Part shown: positions 28,001 to 41,600 of the stretch, piece by piece
Numbering within the stretch: the stretch's first letter is position 1
Layout of the letters: each line of letters starts with the position of its first letter
Assembly: GCF_037975245.1 (NCBI RefSeq)
Contig: NC_092562.1
Location: 14,577,521 to 14,641,520 of the forward strand
Reading direction: 5' to 3'
DNA: 64,000 bases
DNA from: Apostichopus japonicus
Taxonomy: Eukaryota; Echinodermata; Holothuroidea; Aspidochirotida; Stichopodidae
The notes under the pieces: model-generated
Database searches by the model: none
What the model was told of the DNA's origin: nothing
Seen by the model: the letters and a program-made list of their open reading frames with translations, nothing else
Translations under genes and position numbers: made by a program

Positions 28001-31000
28001 TCATCAGCATTTTTATGCACAATTTTTTATCGATATTAATTTTCAATATTCTTTTTCAATGGTTAAAAACTTGGAAACAGAAAGGAGACTAGGAACCAAA
28101 ACTGTTTGAATTATTAAACTTTGAATTCTATCCTTTTGTCTGGATAGATAATTGGTTAATACTTTGGAGTCTTAGAATTCAGAGATGTTTAGTTTTGTAA
28201 AAGCTTTTTTTTTCTTTTCCTTAATTTTCAGATTAGTGAAAAATATGAATTTTTCGGTGGTGGTATTCGATACAGCACCAACCGGACACACTCTTCGTCT
28301 TTTGTCATTCCCTGCTTTAGCAGAGAAAGGACTCACCAAGTTATTGGCCCTCAAAAATCAGTTTAGTCCATTCATTGTGCAGGTTAGTCAGTATAAAAAT
28401 TGGTCAGCATGGCTAGAATTTCTCTACTTCATTGTTTTTGTTTTTTTTAATCCAGTAGACTTCCGCTTTTTTGCATTTTATGGTTTGAAATATTAAATTC
28501 CTGTTTAACAGATATTGTACATTTAAGTGTAGACTATTACAGCAGCTCTTTGAGGTTGGGAATTTCAGCCCAGGAATAAATAAACTCCAAATTTTTTGAC
28601 AAAAAAAGAAAGAAAATGGGTGTGTTAATTTTCGAAAAGATTATCAACACTTAACCTTGAGTTAAAACAATTTTTTTGTAATTTTATTGTACTTCTAGTT
28701 ATCATATTTATATAGACAGACAGACAGGCAGACAGACAATCAATCATTCCTCTTGTTAGGACTGAACCATGGAGCAATTCTGTCTTGAGATTATAAATAC
28801 AGCGTGTAATTGATTTTGAACAGGTTTCAATCTGAAGACCTTTTGCTGTGACAACTCTTGTACTCTACCCCTAAAAGGAAAAAAACAATCTTTTTTATGT
28901 TATGTTTTTCTTTCATTGGGTAACGACTTGTTGTGTTGCAGATCTGCAGCTTATTAGGGTTACCAGATGTCAATGCTGGTGATATGCTAGGAAAACTGGA
29001 AGAAACTGTTCCTGTCATTAAGAGTGTCAATGAAGCATTCAGGGATCCAGTGAGTATTGTGATCTTTACCTTGTGTGGACATTTGACACATTCTGTAAGA
29101 CCATAAGACATGTTTGGACATTTGACACATTCTGTAATACCGTAAAACGTGTGGACATTTGTAACATTCTGTAAGACTATAAGACATGCATTTGAGCAAT
29201 GGCACAGATGGAACCTTTTCTATGTGAATGTGAAAGTTTCCAGGTCTGTACTGCAAAGTTATGACAGAAACCACATCTGTCAATATATTGAAATGATGTG
29301 GTTCTTTGACATGGATATTTCATTGCTTGTAATCTGTAATACTTGTAGTTCAAGTTGGTTGTACAGAATCTGTAATGATGAAATTTTTAATGAATTTTAA
29401 AGTTGCTTGATATAGGTCATTCACTGCTTGAAGTTGATAATACTTGAAATCGGTAATAATGCATATATAAATTTGGTAGAATTTAAATTTAGTCGATAAC
29501 AAGATTGATTAATTAACGACAACCTGCAGTGCTGACACCAGCTTAGAATTGTGGAGTGGGGGTGGGGGGTATTGATGATGTGGTAAAGGTGGGCCAAACT
29601 ATACATTTTTTGGGAGGTTTTGCGAACTAATTCATCCATCAATTTTGTAATTTGAGCCACTCTTTCCTAACTTGCCCTTCACACAATCTTATCCCCATAT
29701 TCTATATATGATAGAGATAATATTGGTCTCTTATTCATTGTGTAAAAATTTTAATTTTCTATAACTTTTTGACCACTCATCACCACACCAGCACCCCCCC
29801 CCCCACCCCATCAATCCACCCTTGAGTTTGAATGAATGTCCATAGATACTTCAGAAACTGGGCTTATTTTCTTGTCGAAAATATGAACTGTTGTTCGATA
29901 ATACTTCTACAATATTTTAACTACAGAAGCATTTATTAATTAGGTCAATGTCAGTAGCCTTTGTATTTGATTGCTTTATGTTTGTGTTATCTCATTCACT
30001 AGAACCAAACCACCTTCGTCTGTGTCTGCATCGCTGAGTTTCTCTCTCTCTACGAGACAGAGAGGCTAGTCCAGGAGCTGACCAAGTACGGTATCGACAC
30101 CCACAACATCATCGTCAATCAACTCCTGACTGGTCTACATAACGATTCATCACAGTGCAGGCTATGCAAGTCACGGATAAGTCTACAGACCAAATACCTA
30201 GAACAGGTAAGCGAACGATTCGTTGAGGATTGCAGAATTTGCAGAAAATGCAAAGGAAAAATTATTGATGCGGGAGTGGTTTTTCAGATTTGAAGTTATC
30301 ATACATCACTTTAATATCAAATCATGATACACCAACAAGAATATTATGATAGGAAAGCTTTTTGATCCAATTCCTGAAGTAAAGCAGGGTAATGAAAATC
30401 AAAAATAGGGTACTTTCAATCGACCATATATTGAGTTACAGGCAACATTTTGAGATTGGGTTCTGAACTAGCAGTGTGGAATATTTTACTGTTATAAAAA
30501 TAAGTGTTACATTGGCTGCCACAGGAATAAACCATGCAATTAAAGCACTGGAATATAAATATATCAATCAAGTAACCACTGGTAGGGTCATTTTCAAGGC
30601 AGTGTGGATAAGAGTTGCTCACGAAAATGTGGTTAAACTTTGACTCCCCAACACGGCCTGTACAGTTTCTATCAGTGCATACATATGTACGACAGTACAC
30701 AAAATTGTACCGCCGTTGAGATGTGACCTTGACACAAGAGGAATCAGAACCGTGATATTTATCGCAATTGTGTTCAATGGAAAAGAAAGTCTCCTATAAA
30801 GTCTTAAAAAGACTTAACAAAGTAGGAGACTCCCTGGGAGAAAAGAAATAAAAATGTACAAATGTAAATAATACAGTATATACGTAAGGATTAAATATAC
30901 AGTAATAATATCCTAATGATGCTGAGATGGATACGTGAATAGATTATATAAATTCCTATTTTGAATGTCTGGTGAAAGTGGGTTTTGAAGTTCTAGACTT

Positions 31001-31356
31001 CAACTTTTTTGATAGATCATTCCAAATTTGTATTGCTCTATTACGAAGACCAAATTTCCCTATGTTACTATGGAAAAAATTGCAATGAGCGTTGTCGGCT
31101 TGTTCCTACATGTTCCTCCCAGTCCCATTCCACTCCCCCCCGTCCCCTACCTTTGAAGTATTTAGAGTAAATTATATCAAAGATTCTTCAATGAAACACT
31201 TGTCAAGGAAACCCTATTCCTTCTTTTTACTTTCAGATTGAAGATCTTTACGAAGACTTTCACATCACCAAACTTCCTCTACAAGAAGAAGAAGTACGGG
31301 GTGTTGAAAAAGTTGAGAAATTTTCAGAAAATTTGCTTCATCCGTTTGGAACATGA
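25020..31356 (+). CDS. GET3: ATPase GET3 (ASNA1/TRC40 homologue), 334 aa, 7 exons
   Basis: Exons 25020-25147, 26371-26573, 27316-27406, 28232-28382, 28942-29049, 30003-30206 and 31237-31356 join in frame to 1005 nt including TGA. GET3 is the cytosolic homodimeric ATPase that receives tail-anchored membrane proteins and delivers them to the ER. Visible motifs: deviant P-loop [10 protein letters not shown] at 32-41, switch [11 protein letters not shown] at 63-72 with catalytic Asp63, switch [12 protein letters not shown], and the zinc-binding CRLC at 279-282 that holds the dimer. Length is close to the 348 aa human protein. The start at 25020 was chosen over an upstream in-frame ATG (24921) because EDLEPTL aligns with the family N terminus. 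The intron 3 donor is the weak AA|GTAGGA. Confidence 0.95.
25911..26205 (-). mobile_element. tRNA-derived SINE with CATA tail in GET3 intron 1
   Basis: Read on the minus strand, GTATAGCCTAGTGGTTAATG gives a good box A (26177-26190) and GGTTCGATTCC a perfect box B (26136-26146). These are Pol III promoter elements of a tRNA-like head. The body runs to a CATA tetranucleotide tail (25911-25972), the usual place of a SINE 3' tail. Confidence 0.8.
27634..27830. repeat. Direct repeat in GET3 intron 3
   Basis: A segment of about 50 bp beginning GTTGATCAGGAAGTTT and continuing through TGTCTGTAAT and CCAACACTA occurs near 27634 and again near 27778, offset by about 144 bp. Confidence 0.7.
28715..28872 (-). 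mobile_element. Degenerate tRNA-derived SINE in GET3 intron 4
   Basis: On the minus strand GGGTAGAGTACAAGAG, then AAGGTC and AGATTGAAACC, matches the D-arm to T-arm layout of a lysine-type tRNA head. The element ends in a GTCT-rich tail (28715-28738). Box B is mutated. Confidence 0.55.
29075..29190. repeat. Short minisatellite after GET3 exon 5
   Basis: Three copies of a 36-40 bp unit containing GGACATTTGACACATTCTGT begin about 25 bp after the exon 5 splice donor. Confidence 0.75.
30780..31100 (-). mobile_element. LINE 3' end remnant (CR1/L2-like) in GET3 intron 6
   Basis: Minus-strand translation of about 31070-30955 gives the characteristic C-terminal end of CR1/L2/Jockey-type reverse transcriptases: [16 protein letters not shown], then KKLKS and a stop. 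A 3' UTR follows with an inverted repeat AGTCTCCTA/TAGGAGACT at 30788-30831, like the 3' stem-loops these elements use for template recognition. Confidence 0.7.
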
Positions 31357-34140
31357 ACTTACTAGATACAAGTATAACATGAATAGAGACAGATGATTTG
31401 AAAACTTTGGTGCAACGAATGGATTATCGGTGAAATACCTATCACCATTAGCAAAACTTGGATGCATTAATGACTCGGTCATGGAGATCGAAGGGCAAAT
31501 CAGAAATAACAATTGTTTTTATTTGGGTGAATATTTCTGAATATCCAAAATGGTTATATAATTACTATTATCCATGATTAGCCTGCCCTATGAATATGCA
31601 TGGTTTGATTACAGAATGCATAATTTGTTTAAGTCCTGGTATATGAACATTTCAAGTTTGTTAGATGTGGCATTAACCATTTACACTTGGAATGGATGTA
31701 TAGTTGTATGTGGTACGAAAGTGTTGAACTTTTCAAGTAATGGATACTATCGATAAAGTTTGGCTTAAATTTGATTTTCAACAAGTTTTAAAGCAGATCA
31801 TTTAGAAATGACCCTACCTTTCATCAAGGGTTCACTCATATTTCTGCCCTTCCAATGTATTGGAACATGACTTCTTCTAAGTCACTGATCCTTTGAGGGT
31901 CAGCAACCATCCCCCCCCCCCCCCTCCCCTCTTCCTTTGTATGACAACATATCTAGAAATAAGAGTTTTCTCTTAATGAAGCCACTCAGTTTGTGGATTC
32001 CATTGAAATTGTTGTGTGAGGGGGTGGGCAGGGATGAAATTTTTAAGTATCAAACAGTCTTTAATGGTGAAGGGGTGACATTTGTGATTTACCTTTGTTT
32101 CCATTGTTTTGTGTTTGTTTTGTTTTTATGTTGTTTTTTGTGTGTAATTTTCTCTGATTGTTTCCATTTGGTAAGCAAGCACTGAGTAGAATAATAATGT
32201 AGATGTTAAACTCGTAACCAATTTGGCGATTGTTTGACCTCTTGCTGATCTTTGTTGGTCATATACTTGCTATCAATTGGAGCAATTAATCTAAGCAAAT
32301 GACTTGTGAACTACTTGACTCAGGTACTAGCTATACTTGGTATGAGGTAAAGTGGAAAAATTAATGAAAATGTGAAAGCTTCAAAAGTTTGTGAAATGAA
32401 AGTAGCAATCGTTAACTTACATCAATTGAATAATTCTTGGAACATTTTTTTCTTATTGATTTGATTACACATAAATAATAATTATGAAACATCATTCTTG
32501 ATAAACCAATTAAAGGATGGGAATTTGGAATATCAGTTTCAACTTTCTTATTACTCTGTCTAATTTTATCAAATAATTTCAGCCATAATTTTCCTCATTG
32601 TATCAGTAATGTATCTCAAAGGATATAAAATACAATGCTAGTAATGGTTATTATGAGAAAGTTATTTATAGTAACAAACTCTCTTATAACAAACTCAATA
32701 ACAAACTCTCTTATCGTCAAAATGCCACTGTATGCAAACTTCAACTTATTTCGGGAACTTGAACCTATATGAGATTATCTGTAAATATATTGGAATATAT
32801 GGGACTATACGGGAAAATATGGGATCTTGGAATTCATTTTAATCAAGCACTGCATTTCGTATCGATTTGGTAAATTCACGATAACAGTCTAACACAAAAG
32901 TACACAGTGTCAGGTCCCAAATTATTGAAGAGAAAGTCTTTTTTTGCCCTAAATTTCTCCTTTTCATTCAGAATGGAATTAAATCTAGAAAGTATATTTT
33001 GGAATAGCTGCTTTTGTTGTTGGATCTTCAATTTCAGCGGCTAAAATTGGGTTTTGTCTGTTAAGAGAATTTATGACTGAAGTGGAAATGTTATTAAATT
33101 CAAATTTCTTTGAATTTATTTTCTCATACATGAAAAAAAATGTCAACACAGGGTGCTTATAGTGTTAGATTACATTGTAAGTTATTGTGATGAGCCTAAA
33201 AACAATGGGATGGCTGTTTATTTATCATAGTTGGTGAGTGGTGAGATTTCTTCCATTTGATACCTCCGTATTGCAATATATTAAAAAAATGGATTCCTAT
33301 TAACAATTTAATTCGCTAATGGATGATCAATGGATCAGCAAATTTTTGTTTCAAGATTATTTTAGATATTCAACAATTTGAAAGTGAATATCTTGAATAG
33401 AGAGTAGATGATAAGAGAAGACTTGCATTTATTTATTATTTTGATTGTTATTATGAATGAGTGGTATGTATATTTACAGCTTGCCTAACATCATCCTTTC
33501 AGATATTAACAATGGAAAAAAGTAGAACATCTTCTTAATCTTATTGCTAATCTCGAGTTAAGAAAAGGATAAAATTTTAAAAGCAGTGATGGGGGGCTAT
33601 TTGCAACATCTCCTGTCCATGTAACATATGTTTTTGTTCTTAGTAAAACATAATCTTTTTGATCACAGCAGCAAAATGATTTTGCAAACTATTACAAAAG
33701 AATGTTATTTCTTGACGATGAATGTTGACATCTTCTTAGTCTACTACTTAGGCAAGGACTTTAGAGGGGGAACAGGTGGGGGGGGGGATTTCGGGTGAGA
33801 AAACAATCAGAGAAGGAGGTGGTGGAGGGGAGATGCTATATGTTTGTTCTGTGAGAGTTTATTCAATTTCGACTCCGATATGCCATGCATGATTTAATGA
33901 TATAATTTTTTTGTTGAATTTATATTTAATAATTTGACATCTCTCAATGAGTTTATAAAAATAAAAGAAAGTGAGAGGACAAAAATATAAATAACTGTCT
34001 ACTTTTTATTCTACGGTGGTATAGCTTTTTATAAAGAGAATTGACATCCTAACAGTTTGAAATTTTTCTTTACCCTGGAATTTGTACTATTTCATTTCTC
34101 TTGCATTTTGTTGAAGGTCTTTAAAACTTACTTTAAAAAG
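31357..34140. other. GET3 3' flank
   Basis: AT-rich sequence with C/G runs near 31911 and 33778 and no supported coding frame. It probably includes the GET3 3' UTR, but no single poly(A) site can be chosen. Confidence 0.45.
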
Positions 34141-34225
34141 AGCCAAGAAATTTTGGCTAGATATGGATTTGAACCAATGACTTCAGTATTTAAATGTTGT
34201 GCTCTATTCAAAATCAACCCAAGTA
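34140..34225 (-). mobile_element. Degenerate tRNA-derived SINE head
   Basis: On the minus strand, AATAGAGCACAAC is followed 21 bases later by GGTTCAAATCC (34165-34175), a perfect box B. This is the same lysine-type head as the element at 28715-28872. No tail is clear. Confidence 0.5.
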
Positions 34226-35620
34226 GCTGGTTGTAATTGTAACAATTCTGTCATCAAAAGGTCAGTAGGGGGGTGGTGTTCAGAAGGAGAAGGGGTTAGA
34301 ATTGGACTGATATGGATGGACAACCCCTTTTCAACCTCACACAAACAATCGAGAACATTTCTTTAGTACAACCTAGCATATAGAGCTAATTATAGACTTC
34401 GTTTATAGAACTCCTATGTGAGTTTTCTTCAACAACCCAATGAACACAACCCATTTATGAAATCCTGCAATCACCTCTGGCGTTCCATGAACGATTACCC
34501 CCCCCCCCCCCCTCTCCCCTCCTGTCTACCTAAATTAGTAAGGGCGGTGAGTAAATTGAAATCGAAACTATTTATTTCCACTTTACCATTACATAAACAA
34601 ATTGAACATATAACATTTGAATATACAATACAAATACATTTCCATAGGAATCAAACAGTTGATATATACAAATGATGTGAAGTGGGGAGACCTGGCAGAA
34701 GCAGAGCTTATCGAGGCCAGGCCACCAGTAGTGGTTCTGGTTCCCGACCACACCCCTTCCTGGTCACTGTTGGTCCATAAAGTGTTACTTGTACAGACCT
34801 GCCAAACTCATAAAAATAAGGAGGATTACAATTTCCCATCCCCAAAAGTCGGGAGAGTGCGGGAAAACATGAAGTGTTTGGTCAAGCTAATCCAACTAAC
34901 TAAATCGTGATATGAAATGTAACATGGAGAGACATTTGAGATTTTAAACATCGACTCTGCAGTTTTTTCTAGTAGCCTTTATTTTCTGGTGACATTTAAA
35001 TATTTGACGTGTTAACGTTAGCACTTTCCAACACAAATAGCAACATCGTTTTATACAATTCTTTAGGCGGAGACATAGAAAGTTGACATATTTTAGGAAA
35101 AGTTGTCGATGGTTTCGATAATGGTTGGATTTAGTAAGTTTCCATTTTTCTCCAAAAGTTGGAACACTAAAGGTCATTGTCAAAGTTTGTAGTAGATTAT
35201 TATTTTTTTTTTTTTTTTGTAAAAGAACATATTTTCTCTTCGGCCTTGGTTGTGAACGACAGTCATGATTTGCCTGAGTCGGTTGCCCAAAAAAATCTAA
35301 AAGTATCAATGTTTTAAAGAATGCTTTGAATGGTTATGTTCAGAATTGCTCTAGGATTTGAGATTTCTGTGTTTATTTGATTTTAAAAGGGCCCTCGACG
35401 GGAATTAATGTCGCTTCTGATCTGAAACTTAGCTAGGTTTCTAAACTTTAATTTCAATCCATATCGTCTCCCTAATAACTATAGACGGACGTGTAACTTT
35501 TGTGTGCCACCGCACAGCTGATTTTGTGCATGGTTTTGTTATTGTCATCACATGATATGGGCCAAAGTTGATCAACATGAATTTTTAGCTTAGCCTAATG
35601 TTGCAAACCATAACGTGAAA
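34226..35620. other. Intergenic and upstream region of the arylsulfatase gene
   Basis: Contains a C-run near 34498 and a T-run near 35204. The 97- and 121-codon frames here (34617-34910, 34944-35309) show no domain. Part of the region near 35106 and 34840 is inversely similar (AAAAGTTGG/CCCAAAAGTCGG), too short to define an element. Confidence 0.4.
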
Positions 35621-38600
35621 ATGAAATCCTTTAATATTGAGATCAAGTACACTCTGATGCTGGTAAGTCTTGCAATTGCTACTGCCAACCAGCCACCGAA
35701 CATTGTATTCGCTTTAGCAGACGATCTTGGTTACAATGATGTCAGTTACCACGGATCAGAGATCCAGACCCCTAACTTGGATAAGTTAGCGATTGAAGGA
35801 GTTAGGCTTGAGAACTATTACGTACAGCAAGTATGCTCACCTACAAGAAGTCAGTTGTTGAGTGGCAGGTATCAGGTAATGAAATGCTTAAATTTCGACA
35901 AAGCAGGCAATAATAAAAATGTTCAACTTTTGTGGAGCAGTTTTTAGGGCTCTGAATTTTGCCTCCATATAGCCTATAGGCATAGGGTTTAGGGCTATAC
36001 AGTAGCTATTTGTACAGAAGATAACTAACATTACATTTTTGAAAGCATGTCAGTTAAAAACCAAGTCTATCGTGTAAATTTCAGCTTTGCTCCGTTCATT
36101 TCATTGGTTAAATCTTCTCAGAGAGAAACGTCTGAAAACTTAAAAAAATAAAGCTTATCAAGTCATACTTAATATACAATTTATTCCATGTCAACCTTTT
36201 GGAAGAACTGAGGTTTAAGTACAGTGAAGTTTCTGTGGGCAAAGATAGTTGCAACATGCATTGCTAGGCCTAGACTACAGGTATTCATGCTAATTTGTCC
36301 TTCATTTACAATTACATTTTTTAAATTATACTCATCCTAGTAACCTTGTTCTCTTCAGATCCACACAGGGCTCCAACACAGTTATATAGGAGTAGCCCAG
36401 CCCAACTGCCTACCTACAGAAATTCCTATACTACCACAATGGCTAAAAAATGTTGGTTATGCAACCCACATGGTGGGTAAATGGCACCTAGGATTTTATA
36501 AGAAGGCATGCTTGCCACAAAATAGAGGCTTTGACTCTTTCTTTGGTAAGTTCTTAAATGTCACATACACCATTGGGAGGGAGGCAGGAATTCTAGACAT
36601 AGAATCATTTTTGAAAATAATGTTGAAATTTAATTTAATCAAATGATAAAATCCTTTTGCAGTAAGCTATATTTCATGACTACCTCATTTTGAAGGAAAA
36701 GGTTTAATCTATCTCTATACTGATAGTTCATATGTGTTTCAACTATCTAACCGTAAAGAATTATATACCTGCTTATATTCAAACATATGTGTACTAAACT
36801 TTAAGTCTTATACACTTTTACACACACAAAAATTAAGTGAATAAAAATGTGGGAAAAAATGAGTTCAAACAGTTTATCTGGAATAAAGTTTGGTGAGGGG
36901 GGGAGGCTGTGGGGAGCAGAACGATTTCATACAAGGCTCTACGACTTTTTTCTTTACAATCGAATATATTCTTCCTTTTTTCTAGGATATCATTCTGGTT
37001 CTGAAGATTACTATACTCACTTCAGAGGTGGTTATGGAGTTTCCTTCGATGACAGAGATCACTGGCTAGGGTATGACCTTTGGGACAATGATGTTCCCTT
37101 CTGGTCAGCTATCAGCAACTACTCTGTCTTTGTGTTTAATGACAGAGTCAACCAAGTAATTGATAAACATAATAAATCAAAGGTGAGAAAAAAGCGTAAC
37201 TTTTTTGGAACAGAAAGTTAAACGGTTACAGACTTTACCTTTTCAATATATAGCAGATAATTATTGTATCAGCCAATACTAAAGACAGTTTGAATTTTTA
37301 CATTTGGTTTTAAAATGCTACAGACCTAGGAGTATTAAAGTAGTTAAAATTTGAATAAAAACTTTTCTTTGGATAAAAAACATATCTATCAGGAAAAAAA
37401 GAGAGTTGACGCTCTTATGATATTGAATAGAAATGTATTTCATAATATTACAACACTAGTTAAATATATCATAGTTGAGTGTGTTCTTTTAATGGAACCA
37501 GTATGATCGCAGGCAGTTTCTTCAAGTCTGTGGTACTTGTGCATGTTGATTTGTTCATGTTATGTTTGTAAAACTGTTATGCTATGTTTTTGCCTTAGCA
37601 ATTATTTATCTTGGTAACACAAAAGTTGTTTTTGGACTATGTTTCAATTCGTTTTTAAAATTCAAAATGTGACAGTTTTATTGTTATCAATAGACATAAG
37701 ACATTTTAAGAGGTTGATTCATCAATAGCTGACATAGACGTATTTTAATTTTGTCATATCGATATCAGTATCGTTTGGTTTGTTTTCCCTGTTCAATTAA
37801 TTTCAAAGGAAGTTTTTTAATTCGTTTTTTTCTTCTTCTGCAGCCTCTGTTTCTTTACTTGCCTTTCCAATCAGTCCATTCTCCTTTACAAGTTCCCAAG
37901 CAGTACCAGGAACCTTACAAGAATATCACTAATAACAATGGAAGGATCTATGCCGGTATGACTTCATGCATGGATGAAGCTATCGGGAACGTCGTCGAGA
38001 AATTGAAAACTGCTGACTTGTGGAACAATACCGTCTTTGTGTTTTCAACAGGTATTAAATGTACTTTCTTTGCTGTGATAATCCATTGACATTAATGATT
38101 ATTATTTTTCTGTGTTTTCTTTTCAATCCATAGTTAACTGGAATTATTTAATAAATATGCCAATGTTGACACGTTGCCAGTAGTAAATTCCTCCATTTTA
38201 TTTGCTACCACCCTTTTAAAGGCATTGAAGACTCGCCCCAAACCTTGTGCCGCCCTCTGAAAAAAGTTAACTTTCCGTTGCTTGCAAGTGAAGTTTTCTT
38301 CTTGTCGCTACAAAATGCAGACAGTAATGAAACGTGATACCTTGTTATCTTTTATCTGGACTTGAGATGTCCATCGCTGCTCTGTACACTGTGCTGTGGA
38401 CCGTAGCTGCATGTATTGACTGTACACTGGTGTCTAATTACCGACAGTAGCAAGCTGTGTGTGTATTTCTGGGATCGATGGTGGTGTCTAACACTTTTGT
38501 TAGACCTCATTTACCAGCATCAGACGTTTCTTTGTGCGCAAGTCTTCACTCCCTTTAATGTAGCATGGTCAAACTCTGTGATGGAAATTGGTGTTAAGTT

Positions 38601-41600
38601 TGGCGAGAGGAATTATCGTACTGGTCTTAGACAATCGTGTTGTTGTTAGTACACTACCTAGGGCATTTTGCATATATTTGAGCGAGAAAATATTTGGCAA
38701 ATTAAGTAAGTCGTGTCCATTGCTGAAAAGGTAAACATAAGTCTTAATTTTTTGTTTTAGGAATCAGATTTTTATGTATTTTTGATGTATTTATGATTGT
38801 TTTATTGTCTGTTTTACTGAGATGGAGTGAAAGCCAATTCCTCGTATGGTCAATAAAGATTCTTATATCTTATTATAGAAGCATGAGGGGAAAGTGATAT
38901 GACAATAGCTTTAAATCTTCCTCACTTAAGTCCATGTCGTTACTTTAATTTAATTTTAAAAATATTTTATAATCCTTTCAGACAATGGTGGCCAGATTCT
39001 CGAAGGGGGAAACAACTGGCCACTCAGAGGCTGGAAGGCCTCCTATTGGGAAGGGGGTTTGCGGGGCGTCGGTTTCGTCCACAGCGACCTTTTACCATCA
39101 GATGTCAGAGGAACCGTTAACAAACAGCTCATTCACGTCAGTGACTGGCTGCCTACTTTGGTCGATGGTGTAGCAGGGTACCCACTGAATTACACCAATC
39201 TTGATGGATTTAATATGTGGGATACCATTAAGTAAGTCCTTGAGATTGTAAAGTGGTGTAAAGTGTAAAGGTGCGAGGCTGGAATTAGTCAAATGCACGG
39301 ACATCAAATTTGCCATCCGTGCCCATAACAAATTTCCATTACGCCATTTAAAATCATCTGTATCCCATGGCAACTACCGTCCTACTCCTTCCATCAAGTT
39401 GCCTCAAGATGCTCTCATAATTAACTTGATCATTAATTTTCATTGTCAAACTAATTCTTAACTCAAAAGTTGTCAAAAACTGTAGCAACATAAAGATCTA
39501 GAAGTATGGTTTTACAAATGATATCATTTTTGTATCTCTCTGTTTGGAGAAACATTCTCGGTGCCCTTTCAAATATTTGAAAATTGCCTCAATGTCATTT
39601 TGAGAGCTGATACATTGCATTTGTGACCTGCCTTTTCAATCAAAATCCAAGGCAATTTCTAACTTGCCTTAAAAATGTTGGCTTGCCTCTCTCAAACCTT
39701 TAATTTGAGCCCCGGTGATAGGATAATACAAACATCACAAGATAGTAAGCCGATTATTTATGAAGCTAATTGTTGGAGAAACTGTGAGTCGCAGATAGGA
39801 TTAGCATATATGTGTATTATTCCCTACAGTGGGGTGTGGTGCTACTATAGAAATGCAATGAGCCCCCTGTATATAAACTCTTTAATAGCATTTTAACGAT
39901 TTTACCAATTTTTCCTGCTTTTGTTCTGTCACTACTGACTTTCATGTCTTCACACATCCTACATGATCCTGGTTTCCACTTCATCTATCTTCTCAGTGGA
40001 AAACAATCACGGTTGTTCCATTATGTTTTGTTATTCATAAATTAATTACCATATGATGTGAAAATTCAAATTCAACAATTGCTCTCAGTGTATCGGTAAT
40101 TGTGGTAGGCTGCAGTGTTCAGTACTGATTCAACCAGTTATTTGTATGTTCACAAGGCAAATTTTTTTTTTTTAAAAACTCTCGGACAACCAAGTCTTAC
40201 TCTTTGGATGTCTGAACAGTAAATTTGGTTTTCCAAAAGAATGTCGCTAGATATTACAAAGAACAACTGAAAAATATGTACACAGTGTAAGTGACGTGCA
40301 GCTTTGGGCCAGTAAAACTCCCCTAGGGGTGGAACATAGGCACGCCACTACTTTCGTTTTATTTCAGTAACTCCAGAGTGATGGAGGACAATACCAATTT
40401 ATCGTTGTACCTATTTGGGGGTATTTAGTTACAATGCAATCTGAATTTGCTGTAAACAACTAGTTTTCTGCCAGATAACCTCCAAAGCTGATGTTGTCCC
40501 ATTGGAAATTTGGTAGTTCTCTCGGACTATTGGATGACCGTTAATAATTGGCCTGGTTCATCTGCTCAAAATATCTGAAATACAAACTTTCCCAATATTT
40601 GCATGAGTGTGTTTATTTTTGGAACTACAGTTAAGCAGATGTATGTCCCATTATCATTGTCCCATCACATGTTTAAACAAACCTTAAAACACAAACACCC
40701 TCCCTGCATTTACTTATCATCAGCTAATGATTTTTCTTACTTTTTATAATCTAGTTCTAACAAGACATCTCCCAGGAAAGAACTTCTGCACAACATTGAT
40801 CCATGGCCTTATCAACCTAAAGATTTCAACACAAACATGACATCAGCTATTCGAGTCGGTGACTGGAAGCTACTCACTGGAAATCCAGGTCAGTCTTACA
40901 GAAATATGTTTGCATGATTTGCTTACCCAGCTTGGTAACCTTTGCATCAAATCACATCCCTTAGCAGTTGAAAGTTATTTTGTACTCCCTTTACCAGCTG
41001 TGGGTGGAGTTACTCTTGCAGGAAATATGTTGTTTATTCAAATTGCTTCTTACCCACTGAAGACCTGCCCCGCACCCCAAGGGGTTGCATGCACCCCGTG
41101 TTAAGAGAGAATGGTGTATGAGCTCATATTTCGTCAGTAACTTTGTCACTTACCTTTTAAGTTTTCCAGCATTAAATACTTTCTTTACAAAATAACATTT
41201 CTGTTTGTTCCTGAGGAAGGTCATGAGCAATCAAAGTGATGGTGTGTGTGTGTGTGTGTGTTTGTATCTGTCTGTGTGTGTGTTTTGCACATTGATATAT
41301 TTGCTTACAGTGCTACCTATCTTATATTTATTATATCTGAAAGAGATATAATACTTGTTATGTGGATGGCCCCACTTTGATTCCATGAATCCTTGTATGT
41401 TTTGTGGAGGTCAAAAGGTTAATTTAGATCAAGAGAGTTCAAATTTTGAAGAAAAGGTTTTCTAAACATGACATGTTAGTACAGCTTTAGTAGAATTAAT
41501 GTGCAGTGTGTTGATCCCTTATAGCAGGGTTCCCTAACTTTATGACCCCACGAACCCCCTGTGGAAGTCAGAGTTGTCCACGAACCCCCAACCTTTGGAG

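Noticed and set aside
38486..38505. GTCTAACA/TGTTAGAC hairpin in arylsulfatase intron 4
   Set aside because: An 8-bp stem in AT-rich intron sequence is too weak to call a functional element.
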